In this document: positions 46,194 through 56,796 of the stretch, one piece after another | How the letters are laid out: every line of letters starts with the position of its first letter | Position numbering within the stretch: the stretch's first letter is position 1 | NCBI GenBank assembly: GCA_030147505.1 | Contig: JASBVG010000118.1 | Location: 62,001 to 126,000, forward strand | Length of the DNA stretch: 64,000 nucleotides | Direction: 5' to 3' | Source of the DNA: Tardiphaga sp. | Lineage (GTDB): Bacteria > Pseudomonadota > Alphaproteobacteria > Rhizobiales > Xanthobacteraceae | Notes under the pieces: model-generated | What the model was told of the DNA's origin: nothing | Databases searched by the model: none | What the model saw: only the letters and a program-made list of their open reading frames with translations | Translations under genes and position numbers: made by a program

Positions 46194-47558
46194 ATGAGCG
46201 GGCGCCTGCAGCAGGATGACACTGCTAGACGAGGCGCTGCTGAAAGAGACATTGCCCAGATGGCCATCGAAGCTTCTCCCCCATCGATGTTCTCCCCGTG
46301 GCCCGATCGGTTGCGGCACGCCGCGATCATTCTGCTGGTTGCGGCGCTGGCACTTGCCGCACTGGTGTTCTTCGGCGAGTTGACTCCGTTGCGCGCCGGG
46401 ATCGTGTTCGCTTGTATCGCGGGAGCCGCCTTGGTGCCCTGGCGCCTGCATGATGGCGACACCAAGCGTGACGAGGCGTTGGTCAATCCCGTCGAACAGC
46501 CCGCGGTACGTGCAGTGGTCGGCGGTATCCCTGACCCGGCCGTGCTGCTTGATCGTGCCGGCCGTGTGATACATCTCAACGCCGCTGCCGCCCAGCTTGC
46601 GCCTGCGCTGCGCAAGGGCGAACTGGCCCAATTCGCGCTGCGTTCGCCAGAAATCATCAGTGCTCTGCGTGAGGCCATTGCCAATACCGAGCCGCGCCGC
46701 ACTTCCTATGTCGATCATGTGCCGGTTGATCGCTGGATGGATCTCATGATCACGCCCGTGTCTGTGCCCACCGCCTTCGGCGGCAGCGATACCTGCATGC
46801 TGATGACCTTCCACGACCAGACGCCGATCCGCCGGGTCGAGGAAATGCGCGCCGATTTTGTCGCCAATGCCAGTCATGAACTGCGTACCCCGCTTGCGGC
46901 GCTGTCCGGCTTTATCGATACGCTGCAAGGCCCGGCCAAGGACGACCCGCGGGCGCGGGAGCGTTTCCTCGGCATCATGCATACCCAGGCCACGCGTATG
47001 GCGCGCCTGATCGACGATCTTCTGTCGCTCTCGCGGGTTGAACTCTCTGCCCATGTCCGCCCCGACACGCTGATCGACATCCTGCCGATCATTCGTCAGG
47101 TCGGCGACAGTCTGGAGCTGATGGCTACCGAGCGCGGTGTGAAGATCGAGATGCATCTGCCCGAGGGCCCGGTGACGGTTGCCGGCGACCGCGAAGAATT
47201 GCTGCGGCTGTTCGAAAACCTGATCGAGAATGCCCTGAAATACGGTGCGTCCGGCGGTCGCGTGGAGGTCGCCTTGGCCTATGCCTCGACCACCGACGGT
47301 GCCTCCGAAATTCGCGTCTCTGTGCGCGATTTCGGCCCTGGCATTGCGCCGGAGCATCTTCCGCGGCTCACGGAGCGCTTCTACCGGGTGGATGTCGGCG
47401 ACAGCCGTGCCCAAGGCGGTACTGGCCTTGGCTTGTCACTCGTGAAGCACATCCTGAACCGTCACCGCGGCCGCCTGTTGATCGAGAGCGTGCCGAAGAA
47501 CGGGGCGACCTTCACTGCGGCGCTCCCACAGGTGAAGCCGGCGAATCCAGGCGCCTGA
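46194..47558 (+). CDS. phoR: Phosphate sensor histidine kinase PhoR
   Basis: 454 aa. Two membrane helices (HAAIILLVAALALAALVFF and IVFACIAGAALVP) anchor it; a PAS-like cytoplasmic domain (IPDPAVLLDRAGRVIHLNAA) follows. The phosphoacceptor His is in NASHELRTPLAALSGF near residue 228. ATPase boxes NLIENALKYG, VRDFGPGIA, LTERFYRVD and GTGLGLSLV are intact. It phosphorylates PhoB in low phosphate; PhoU and the Pst transporter downstream inhibit it when phosphate is plentiful. It starts one base after the UPF0104-type gene stop; a second Met near 46260 could also serve. Confidence 0.93.
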   Translation: MSGRLQQDDTARRGAAERDIAQMAIEASPPSMFSPWPDRLRHAAIILLVAALALAALVFFGELTPLRAGIVFACIAGAALVPWRLHDGDTKRDEALVNPVEQPAVRAVVGGIPDPAVLLDRAGRVIHLNAAAAQLAPALRKGELAQFALRSPEIISALREAIANTEPRRTSYVDHVPVDRWMDLMITPVSVPTAFGGSDTCMLMTFHDQTPIRRVEEMRADFVANASHELRTPLAALSGFIDTLQGPAKDDPRARERFLGIMHTQATRMARLIDDLLSLSRVELSAHVRPDTLIDILPIIRQVGDSLELMATERGVKIEMHLPEGPVTVAGDREELLRLFENLIENALKYGASGGRVEVALAYASTTDGASEIRVSVRDFGPGIAPEHLPRLTERFYRVDVGDSRAQGGTGLGLSLVKHILNRHRGRLLIESVPKNGATFTAALPQVKPANPGA

Positions 47559-47882
47559 CCGTCTCGCCTCGCCGTAACCGCCACATCTTTGCCGGTGCTT
47601 TTGATTGCTGAAGAAGGCAGTCTGCTTCCGCTTTTTGCGCGATTTTCGTGACTGAGGCCTGTGCGACATGGCGTCACCGTGCCGTTTTTCGCCCTCTTGG
47701 CGAATGCTGTCCGCCAGCCGACGAGAACACCGGATTCCTCTCATGGAAACATATTGTTAACCGCTGGAACCCGGTCGTTTGCCGCGCGCAAGCTTTGTCA
47801 TGATCACGCGCCGAAACCCCGTCTTTTGGACGGGAAACGGTGTAAAAATCAGACAAACCGCAACATTATCAATGCTTTGTCT

Positions 47883-47911
47883 TCGTCATCCAAGTGTCAT
47901 CCAACTATCAT
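47883..47911 (+). promoter_or_regulatory. Pho box upstream of pstS
   Basis: Three heptamers TCGTCAT (47883-47889), GTGTCAT (47894-47900) and CTATCAT (47905-47911) are spaced at exactly 11 bp by CCAA spacers, matching the CTGTCAT-4-CTGTCAT layout recognised by PhoB. They lie about 87 bp before the pstS start. The rest of 47559-47997 shows no gene. Confidence 0.85.
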
Positions 47912-47997
47912 AAAAGGTCAACTGACCGCACCTACATGGGCGGGGTGAGCGCAATCGGGCGCATCTGCGCGTCGCTCACGACAAATTGGAGATACCC

Positions 47998-49008
47998 ATG
48001 AAATTCCTCAAAGCGATCGTCGCTGCGGGCCTCGTGGCCGCTTCGACCTCGGCCTTCGCTGCCGACATCACCGGTGCCGGCGCGACCTTCCCGTTTCCGG
48101 TCTATTCGAAGTGGGCTGATGCCTATAAGAAGGAAACCGGCAACGGTCTGAACTATCAGTCGATCGGCTCGGGCGCTGGTATCAAGCAGATCCAGGCAAA
48201 GACCGTGACCTTCGGCGCCACCGACGCGCCGCTCAAGGCCGAGCAGCTTGAAAAGGACGGCCTGGTTCAGTGGCCGATGGTGATGGGCGCGATCGTCCCG
48301 GTCGTGAACCTCGAAGGCATCAAGTCGGGTGAGCTCGTGCTCTCGGGCGAAGTTCTTGCCGACATCTATCTCGGCAAGATCAAGAAGTGGGACGATGCCG
48401 CCATCGCCAAGCTGAATTCCAAGCTGAAGCTGCCGTCGGCGGACATCACCGTCGTTCGTCGTTCGGACGGTTCGGGCACCACCTTCAACTTTACTGACTA
48501 TCTCTCGAAGGCCTCGGCTGAGTGGAAGTCGAAGATCGGCACCGGTACCGCCGTCGAGTGGCCGGTTGGCGTCGGCGCCAAGGGCAATGAAGGCGTTGCT
48601 GGCAACGTCGGCCAGACCAAGAATGCCATCGGTTATGTCGAATATGCCTATGCCAAGCAGAACAAGCTGACCTATGCCGGCATGGTCAACAAGGCCGGCA
48701 AGCCGGTGCAGCCGACCATCGCCGCCTTCCAGGCTGCTGCTGCAAACGCCGACTGGGCCAAGGCTCCGGGTTACTACGTGATCCTGACCGACCAGCCGGG
48801 CGAGGCTTCGTGGCCGATCACTGCCGCCACCTTCATCCTCATGCACAAGGTTCCGACCGACAAGGCGGCCTCGGCTGAAGCGCTGAAGTTCTTCAAGTGG
48901 TCGTTCGAGAAGGGCGCCAAGGCTGCCGAAGAACTCGACTACATCCCGATGCCGGACGCGGTCGTCAAGCTGATCGAAAAGACCTGGTCTGCGGACATCA
49001 AGAGCTAA
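47998..49008 (+). CDS. pstS: Phosphate-binding periplasmic protein PstS
   Basis: 336 aa from the ATG at 47998 with GGAG 8 nt ahead; a TTG at 47986 is in frame but unlikely. A signal peptide (MKFLKAIVAAGLVAASTSAFA) with cleavage after AFA gives a soluble periplasmic protein. The phosphate pocket motifs ITGAGATFPFPVYSKW, YQSIGSGAGIKQI, GATDAPL and VVRRSDGSGTTFNF are intact. It delivers phosphate to PstCAB. Codon use is strongly biased, suggesting high expression. A hairpin immediately downstream could raise pstS output over pstCAB. Confidence 0.96.
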   Translation: MKFLKAIVAAGLVAASTSAFAADITGAGATFPFPVYSKWADAYKKETGNGLNYQSIGSGAGIKQIQAKTVTFGATDAPLKAEQLEKDGLVQWPMVMGAIVPVVNLEGIKSGELVLSGEVLADIYLGKIKKWDDAAIAKLNSKLKLPSADITVVRRSDGSGTTFNFTDYLSKASAEWKSKIGTGTAVEWPVGVGAKGNEGVAGNVGQTKNAIGYVEYAYAKQNKLTYAGMVNKAGKPVQPTIAAFQAAAANADWAKAPGYYVILTDQPGEASWPITAATFILMHKVPTDKAASAEALKFFKWSFEKGAKAAEELDYIPMPDAVVKLIEKTWSADIKS

Positions 49009-49023
49009 GTTTTCGCTCTTCGG

Positions 49024-49049
49024 CGGAGGAGAGGGGCATCTCTCCTCCG
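49024..49049 (+). terminator. Hairpin between pstS and pstC
   Basis: CGGAGGAGAG (49024-49033) pairs perfectly with CTCTCCTCCG (49040-49049), then TTTCTTTG. It is either a partial terminator or an RNA-stabilising stem, which would explain excess PstS relative to the membrane components, as seen in other pst operons. Confidence 0.65.
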
Positions 49050-49160
49050 TTTCTTTGCAGCTGATTTATTCGTTTCTTTTCTTGATCTGACTTCGCGCCC
49101 TGGCAGGCCCACTCGGGGTGTCGTGTTTCGGGTATCAGTTAACAACTTAGGGGACTGGGC

Positions 49161-50159
49161 GTGGCAGACATGGCCGTACAGAGCTCTTCGATGGACGCCG
49201 CTGGACCGTATGACCGCGCCAAGGCGCTCAACGCATTCAAGACCGGCGATCAGGTTTTCTACTGGCTGACACGCATTTCGGCACTGTCGGTTCTGTTTAT
49301 TCTCGGCGGAATTATCGTGTCGCTGATTGCCGGCGCGTGGCCGGCGCTTAAGGAATTCGGCTTTTCCTTTCTGCTCACGCAGCGCTGGGCGCCGTCCGCC
49401 GATCCGCCGGTGCTCGGTGCGCTCGGTCCGATCTACGGTACGCTGGTCACCTCGGTGATCGCCATGGCGATCGCCATCCCGGTTGGCATTGGCATCGCCA
49501 TCTTTCTCACCGAACTATGCCCGAACTGGCTGCGCCGTCCGATTGGCATGGCAGTCGAGCTGCTCGCCGGCATTCCGTCGATCATCTACGGCATGTGGGG
49601 CTTCTTCGTGCTTGGTCCCTTCCTGGCCAACCATTTCCAGCCCTTCCTGATCTCGACCTTTGAGGGCGTGCCGGTGCTCGGCACCATTTTCGCTGGTCCG
49701 CCGTCCTATCTGTCGCTGTTCAACGCATCACTCATCCTCGCCATCATGGTGCTGCCCTTCATCACCTCGATCTCGGTCGACGTGTTCAAGACAGTGCCGC
49801 CGGTTCTCAAGGAAGCTGCCTACGGCGTGGGCTGCACCACCTGGGAAGTGGTCCGTAACGTCGTCATCCCCTATACCCGCGTCGGTGTGATCGGTGGTGT
49901 GATGCTGGCTCTCGGCCGCGCGCTCGGAGAGACGATGGCGGTGACCTTCATCATCGGCAACTCGTTCCGTATCACCGGTTCGCTGTTCGGTCCCGGCACC
50001 ACGATCTCTGCGGCGATTGCCTCGGAATTTGCGGAATCCGACGGTCTGCACCAGTCCGGTCTGATTTTGCTGGGCCTCCTGCTGTTCGTTCTCACCTTCA
50101 TGGTGCTGTCGGCTGCGCGCCTGATGCTGCTGCGCCTCGAAAAGAAGGCTGGTAAGTAA
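49161..50159 (+). CDS. pstC: Phosphate ABC transporter permease PstC
   Basis: 332 aa from GTG. Six hydrophobic helices; the inner-membrane permease motif EAAYGVGCTTWEVVRNVVIP (EAA loop) contacts PstB. ELLAGIPSIIYGMWGFFVLG and RALGETMAVTFIIGNS are diagnostic for PstC. It follows pstS by 152 nt across the hairpin and precedes pstA by one base. An N-terminal extension of about 30 residues is present. Confidence 0.95.
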   Translation: MADMAVQSSSMDAAGPYDRAKALNAFKTGDQVFYWLTRISALSVLFILGGIIVSLIAGAWPALKEFGFSFLLTQRWAPSADPPVLGALGPIYGTLVTSVIAMAIAIPVGIGIAIFLTELCPNWLRRPIGMAVELLAGIPSIIYGMWGFFVLGPFLANHFQPFLISTFEGVPVLGTIFAGPPSYLSLFNASLILAIMVLPFITSISVDVFKTVPPVLKEAAYGVGCTTWEVVRNVVIPYTRVGVIGGVMLALGRALGETMAVTFIIGNSFRITGSLFGPGTTISAAIASEFAESDGLHQSGLILLGLLLFVLTFMVLSAARLMLLRLEKKAGK

Positions 50160-50160
50160 G

Positions 50161-51008
50161 ATGAGCCTCAATCCAATCTATGTGTCCCGTCGTCGCAATG
50201 ATCGGATCGTCCGCGGTCTCTGCATCGGTGCTGCCGTATTCGGCGTCACCTGGCTGGCTCTGATCCTGATCACGCTGTTCTATAACGGGATCGCGGGTCT
50301 GAACGTTCAGATATTCACCCAGAACACGCCGCCCCCCGGTTCGACCGAAGGCGGCCTGCTCAATGCCATTGTCGGCTCGCTCATCATGACTGCGATCGGC
50401 GTCGGCGTCGGCGCGCCGCTCGGCCTCTTCGCCGGCACCTATCTCGCGGAATACGGTAAGCACGACAAGCTCACCTCGGTAATCCGCTTCATCAATGACG
50501 TGCTGCTGTCGGCGCCCTCGATCATCATCGGCCTGTTCATCTATGGCGCGGTGGTGGTGCCGATGCGGGGCTTCTCGGCCATCGCAGGTGCGCTAGCGCT
50601 CGCTGTGATCGTGATCCCGGTTGTGGTCCGCACGACCGAGGACATGCTCGGTCTCGTGCCCAATCCGCTGCGTGAAGCGGCTTCGGCGCTTGGCCTGCCA
50701 CGTTCGCTGGTGATCAAGCGGATCGCATATCGCGCGGCACGTGCCGGTCTCATCACCGGCGTGTTGCTGGCGACCGCCCGCGTCGCCGGCGAAACCGCGC
50801 CGTTGCTGTTCACCGCATTGAGCAACCAGTTCTTCAGCCTGGATCTCAGCCGCACGATGGCCAACCTGCCGGTGACCATCAACAACTTCGTCCAGAGCCC
50901 CTACGAATACTGGAAGCAGCTCGCCTGGAGTGGTGCGCTGATCATCACCCTGACCGTCCTTGCCCTGAACATTGGCGCGCGCATCCTTGGCGCCGAGAGG
51001 AAAGCAAA

Positions 51009-51012
<4 letters not shown>
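50161..51012 (+). CDS. pstA: Phosphate ABC transporter permease PstA
   Basis: 283 aa, six predicted helices. GLFAGTYLAEYGKHDKLTSV and INDVLLSAPSIIIGLFIYGA are PstA signatures; the EAA loop is LREAASALGLPRSLVIKRIA. It starts one base after pstC and overlaps pstB by four bases, so translation is coupled. With PstC it forms the phosphate channel across the inner membrane. Confidence 0.95.
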
Positions 51013-51833
<821 letters not shown>

Positions 51834-51861
51834 CGCGATATACTCGCGAGAGGATTGAGCT

Positions 51862-52572
51862 ATGGCTTTTGAACACACGACCAAGGCCTTCGACGACGAT
51901 CTTCAGGAACTCACCCGCTTGGTCGCCGAAATGGGCGGCTTGGTGGAACGCCAGATCGTTGAATCCGTCGATGCGCTGATCCGCCGCGACGTCGCTCTCG
52001 GCGCACGCGTGGTCGCGACCGACGCAGAAATCGATCAGCTGCAACGGATGATCGAAGAGCGCGCCGTTCTCACCATCGCGAAGCGCCAGCCGATGGCGGT
52101 CGATCTGCGCGAGATCGTCGGCGCGCTCCGCGTCGCCACCGATCTGGAGCGTATCGGCGATCTCTCCAAGAACATTGGCAAGCGCGTCAACGCACTCGAC
52201 AGCGACTTCCATCCTCTGAAGCTGATCCGCGGCCTCGAGCACATGACCGATCTGGTCAACACCCAGGTCAAGGCTGTGCTTGACGCCTATGCCGCGCACG
52301 ATCTGCCGGCGGCGATGAGCGTGTGGAAGGGCGATGAGGAAATCGACGCGATCTGCACCTCGCTGTTCCGTGAGCTCCTCACTTACATGATGGAAGACCC
52401 GCGCAACATCTCGTTCTGCATCCATCTGATGTTCTGCGCCAAGAACATCGAACGGATCGGCGATCATGCCACCAACATCGCCGAGACGGTGTTCTATATG
52501 ATCGAAGGTCAGCAGATGGTCGAACAGCGCCCCAAGGGCGACATGACCAACTTCGCGACTCCGGCGAGCTGA
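51862..52572 (+). CDS. phoU: Phosphate signalling regulator PhoU
   Basis: 236 aa made of two three-helix repeats. Each carries the metal-binding E/DxxxD pattern: DAEIDQLQRMIEERAVLTIA in the first, and GDEEIDAICTSLFRELLTYM in the second. The closings RVATDLERIGDLSKNIGKRV and CAKNIERIGDHATNIAETVF are near-identical repeat signatures. It shuts off PhoR when Pst is active and can limit phosphate uptake. The gene lies 28 nt after pstB. Confidence 0.95.
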   Translation: MAFEHTTKAFDDDLQELTRLVAEMGGLVERQIVESVDALIRRDVALGARVVATDAEIDQLQRMIEERAVLTIAKRQPMAVDLREIVGALRVATDLERIGDLSKNIGKRVNALDSDFHPLKLIRGLEHMTDLVNTQVKAVLDAYAAHDLPAAMSVWKGDEEIDAICTSLFRELLTYMMEDPRNISFCIHLMFCAKNIERIGDHATNIAETVFYMIEGQQMVEQRPKGDMTNFATPAS

Positions 52573-52615
52573 GGCTCGCCATGTCGTCCCTGAACGAAAG
52601 ATAGGAACGAGCCAT

Positions 52616-53320
52616 ATGAATGCGCGCATTCTGGTAGTGGAAGACGAGGAAGCTCTGACCACGCTGCTGCGCTACAATCTCGACGCTGAAGGTTATGACG
52701 TCGAGACGGTTGCACGCGGTGACGACGCCGACACCCGCTTGAAAGAGCGCGTGCCCGACCTCGTGGTCCTCGACTGGATGCTGCCGGGACTGTCCGGCAT
52801 CGAACTCTGCCGTCGCCTGCGAGCGCGGCCGGAAACCAAGGCACTGCCGATCATCATGCTCACTGCTCGCGGTGAGGAGAGCGAACGTGTTCGCGGTCTC
52901 GCCACCGGTGCGGACGATTACATCGTCAAGCCGTTCTCGGTGCCGGAACTGCTGGCCCGCGTGAAGGGCCTCTTGCGCCGTGCGGCGCCGGAACGCCTCG
53001 CCACTGTGCTCGCCTTTGGCGATATCGAGCTTGATCGCGACAAACGCCGCGTCGTCCGCGCGTCGCGTCCGATCGATCTCGGCCCGACCGAGTATCGGTT
53101 GCTTGAATTTTTCCTCGAGCATCCCGGCCGCGTGTTCAGCCGCGAACAGTTGCTCGACAGCGTCTGGGGCCGCGACATCTATATCGACGAGCGTACGGTG
53201 GACGTTCACATCGGCCGTCTCCGCAAGTTGCTGAACCCGGCCGGCGAGCCCGACCCGATCCGCACCGTTCGCGGCGCTGGCTATGCGCTGGATGACCGGT
53301 TCGACAAGGCGGCAGAGTAA
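52616..53320 (+). CDS. phoB: Phosphate response regulator PhoB
   Basis: 234 aa. Receiver domain with the acidic pocket VVEDEE, phosphoacceptor Asp53 in VLDWMLPG, and Lys105 in YIVKPFSVPEL. The C-terminal winged helix ends with ERTVDVHIGRLRKLLN and RTVRGAGYALD. It is the partner of PhoR, six genes upstream, and likely binds the Pho box before pstS. It is 43 nt downstream of phoU. Confidence 0.95.
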   Translation: MNARILVVEDEEALTTLLRYNLDAEGYDVETVARGDDADTRLKERVPDLVVLDWMLPGLSGIELCRRLRARPETKALPIIMLTARGEESERVRGLATGADDYIVKPFSVPELLARVKGLLRRAAPERLATVLAFGDIELDRDKRRVVRASRPIDLGPTEYRLLEFFLEHPGRVFSREQLLDSVWGRDIYIDERTVDVHIGRLRKLLNPAGEPDPIRTVRGAGYALDDRFDKAAE

Positions 53321-53329
53321 TGCTCCGCT

Positions 53330-53443
53330 CCTCATCCTGAGGAACCACGCGACGCGCGGCGTCTCGAAGGATGGCCGCAAGCGCGCAGCCAGGCCAGATC
53401 ATGGTTCGAGACGCACGCAAGGGCGCGCTCCTCACCATGAGGG
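53330..53443. repeat. Palindromic dispersed repeat, copy 2
   Basis: 114 nt immediately after phoB. Its reverse complement matches 27338-27451 along its whole length, for example CCCTCATGGTGAGGAGCGCG, CGTCTCGAACCATG, CTGGCCTGGCT, GCGGCCATCCTTCGAGACG and CCTCAGGATGAGG. It is followed by the phoB/gcrA terminator. Confidence 0.82.
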
Positions 53444-53477
53444 ACCGAGATGGGCTGCTTGAATATCCACCCAAACG

Positions 53478-53507
53478 AAAATGCCCGGCTCATCGCCGGG
53501 CATTTTT
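53478..53507. terminator. Bidirectional rho-independent terminator, phoB/gcrA
   Basis: AAAATGCCCGGC (53478-53489) pairs perfectly with GCCGGGCATTTT (53495-53506) around TCATC, with T and A tracts on both sides. It separates convergent phoB and gcrA. Confidence 0.88.
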
Positions 53508-53528
53508 GTTTATCCGTTGTATTTCGTT

Positions 53529-54038
53529 TTACCGCGGTGGTTTCGGCGCGGTGCGGCGACGGTCCGCTGCCGGCTGGTACGCGATGCGCGAATGGTGTGC
53601 GCAGTAAGGCGCACCCGCCACGGCCTTGCCGCCGCAGAAATAGAAGTCGGCGCTGGCCGGATCGCCCACCGGCCAGTGGCAGGTGGCGTCGTTGAGCTCA
53701 ACAAGCTGCAGGCGCTGGCTGATCGGGATCACATTGTCGATTGCGATCGGATCCGGCTCCATCTCCACTTCGTAGTTGTGAGCGAGCGCGGTATTGCCAC
53801 GGGCGATCGGGCGCGGCATCCGCACCATCTGCTGGGCCGGTCGCGGCTTGCGCGGGCGCGGGGCGGCGGACGAAGGGCTCTTGGCGCGGCCAGACAGGCC
53901 GAGCCGATGTACCTTGCCGATCACGGCGTTACGGGTGACGTTACCGAGTTCCGCTGCAATCTGGCTGGCGGAAAGACCGCCCTCCCAGAGTTTCTTCAGC
54001 TGTTCGACGCGATCGTCGGTCCAAGTGATTACCGTCAT
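53529..54038 (-). CDS. gcrA: GcrA cell-cycle regulator
   Basis: 169 aa from the ATG at 54038, with GAGGGG upstream; a longer in-frame start at 54101 is less likely. The DNA-binding region is WTDDRVEQLKKLWEGGLSAS, then NVTRNAVIGKVHRLGLSGRA. A proline/arginine-rich linker leads to a C-terminal zinc-finger-like region with CHWPVGDPASADFYFCGG and CAHHS, the sigma-70-contacting part in Caulobacter. GcrA activates sigma-70 promoters that carry CcrM-methylated GANTC sites, setting the cell-division programme. Several GANTC sites occur just upstream. Confidence 0.93.
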   Translation of the reverse strand: MTVITWTDDRVEQLKKLWEGGLSASQIAAELGNVTRNAVIGKVHRLGLSGRAKSPSSAAPRPRKPRPAQQMVRMPRPIARGNTALAHNYEVEMEPDPIAIDNVIPISQRLQLVELNDATCHWPVGDPASADFYFCGGKAVAGAPYCAHHSRIAYQPAADRRRTAPKPPR

Positions 54039-54115
54039 CGCTAAATCCCCTCGTAGGCGTCGGGCCGGATCGGCTCTGACGCTGCGACTTGAAATCGTCA
54101 AAAACCTCGTTGTCA

Positions 54116-54264
54116 GAATCCCTTAGCGCTCACCGGATGCATGATTGCTTCCGGCCTTACGCCGCACCGATAGTGTATAAGGGTCTACTGCCGCACGAGA
54201 TGTCGTATCCGACAAGCCAAAAACTACATGATGCCGCGACTCAGGCGCAAGAGTCGGCCGAGTC
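54116..54264. promoter_or_regulatory. Cluster of GANTC (CcrM) sites between gcrA and argD
   Basis: GAATC at 54116-54120, GACTC at 54238-54242, GAGTC at 54251-54255 and GAGTC at 54260-54264. Three lie within 27 bp in the 463-bp region between divergent gcrA and argD. CcrM methylation of such sites controls GcrA-dependent promoters in Caulobacter. No other gene-like sequence is apparent in 54039-54501. Confidence 0.55.
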
Positions 54265-54501
54265 ACATCCACATGCTTTGTGTCAACCAACCAGAAAAAT
54301 CGGCTTTTTGTGCGATCCGGTGTGCCTTTAAAGTCGCTATGCGCGGTTGACACCCTGCGTGGCCCCCATAGAATATTGCGCGCGTGCCGCCCGAGAAGGG
54401 CGGCACGTTTCGTTTTGAGGGTCCGTTGTCCCGTGTCGCACTGTTGTCATCGACCGTGCCCGACATCGGCAGGACCGCAGACTGATTTGATCGGAACCGT
54501 C

Positions 54502-55712
<1,211 letters not shown>

Positions 55713-55713
<1 letters not shown>

Positions 55714-56642
55714 TGAGCACGACTCCAAGGCACTTCCTTGACCTCACGGCGGTCCCCGCAGGTGAGCTGCGTAACATTCTCAATGCTGCCGGCGCCATGA
55801 AGGCGAAACTGAAGAGCAACGGCTTCGATCCCGATCGTCCGTTGAAGAACAAGACGCTGGCGATGATCTTTGAAAAGCCCTCGACGCGTACCCGTGTGTC
55901 GTTCGAGGTCGGCATGCGTCAGCTCGGCGGTGAAGTTGTCATGCTGACCGGCGCCGAAATGCAGCTCGGCCGCGGTGAGACGATTGCCGATACGGCACGC
56001 GTGCTGTCGCGCTTCGTCGACATTATCATGATCCGCATCCTCAATCATGACTCGCTGATGGAGCTGGCGAACAGCGCCACCGTGCCGGTCATCAACGGTC
56101 TGACGCGCTTCTCGCATCCGTGCCAGGTGATGGCCGACGTCATGACCTATGAAGAGCACCGTGGCTCCATCAAGGGGCGCACCGTGGCTTGGGTCGGTGA
56201 CGACAACAATGTGCTGATGTCCTGGGCGCATGCCGCCGAGCGCTTCCAGTTCAAGCTCAATATCGCCACCCCGCCGCAGCTGTCGCCGAAAAAGGCGTTC
56301 AAGGACTGGGCCAAGGGATCGGGCGCGGACATCACCTTCTCCAACGATCCCGATGCGATGGTGAAGGGCGTCGATTGCGTCGTCACCGACACCTGGGTGT
56401 CGATGGGCGACAAGGAAGGTGAGACGCGCCACAATCTGTTGCGTCCGTATCAGGTCAATGAGCGGCTTATGGGTCAGGCGAACAAGGACGCGCTGTTCAT
56501 GCACTGCCTGCCCGCTCATCGCGGCGAGGAAGTCACCGACGAGGTGATCGACGGCCCGCAGTCGGTGGTGTTCGACGAGGCCGAGAACCGTCTGCATGCG
56601 CAGAAGGGGATTTTGGCCTGGTGCCTGGGCGCGGTGGGGTAA
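55713..56642 (+). CDS. argF: Ornithine carbamoyltransferase
   Basis: 309 aa. The ATG at 55713 overlaps the argD stop (TGATG). The carbamoyl-phosphate loop is FEKPSTRTR (Ser57-Arg61), HPCQ contacts the second substrate, and the ornithine/closing loop is FMHCLPAHRGEE. The length is typical for anabolic OTCases. With ArgD it forms a short arginine biosynthetic operon. A palindromic repeat follows 40 nt later. Confidence 0.95.
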
Positions 56643-56682
56643 CCGGCGCGGCCCGCTCTCACGGTAGCGGCCACTCTCTCAT

Positions 56683-56784
56683 GTCATCGCCCGGCTTGAC
56701 CGGGCGATCTAGTAAACGCTGGCGTCTGCGATAGATACGCCAAATCGGTGTCTACTGGATCCCCCGCTTTCGCGGGGGATGACA
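56683..56784. repeat. Dispersed repeat flanking the fad genes, copy A
   Basis: Starts GTCATCGCCCGGCTTGACCG, with a GCCCGGCTTGACCGGGC palindrome, and ends TACTGGATCCCCCGCTTTCG followed by GGGGGATGACA. The same element in the same orientation lies at 60253-60353. It separates argF from the convergent fadJ. Confidence 0.82.
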
Positions 56785-56796
56785 GATGGAGTTTGA

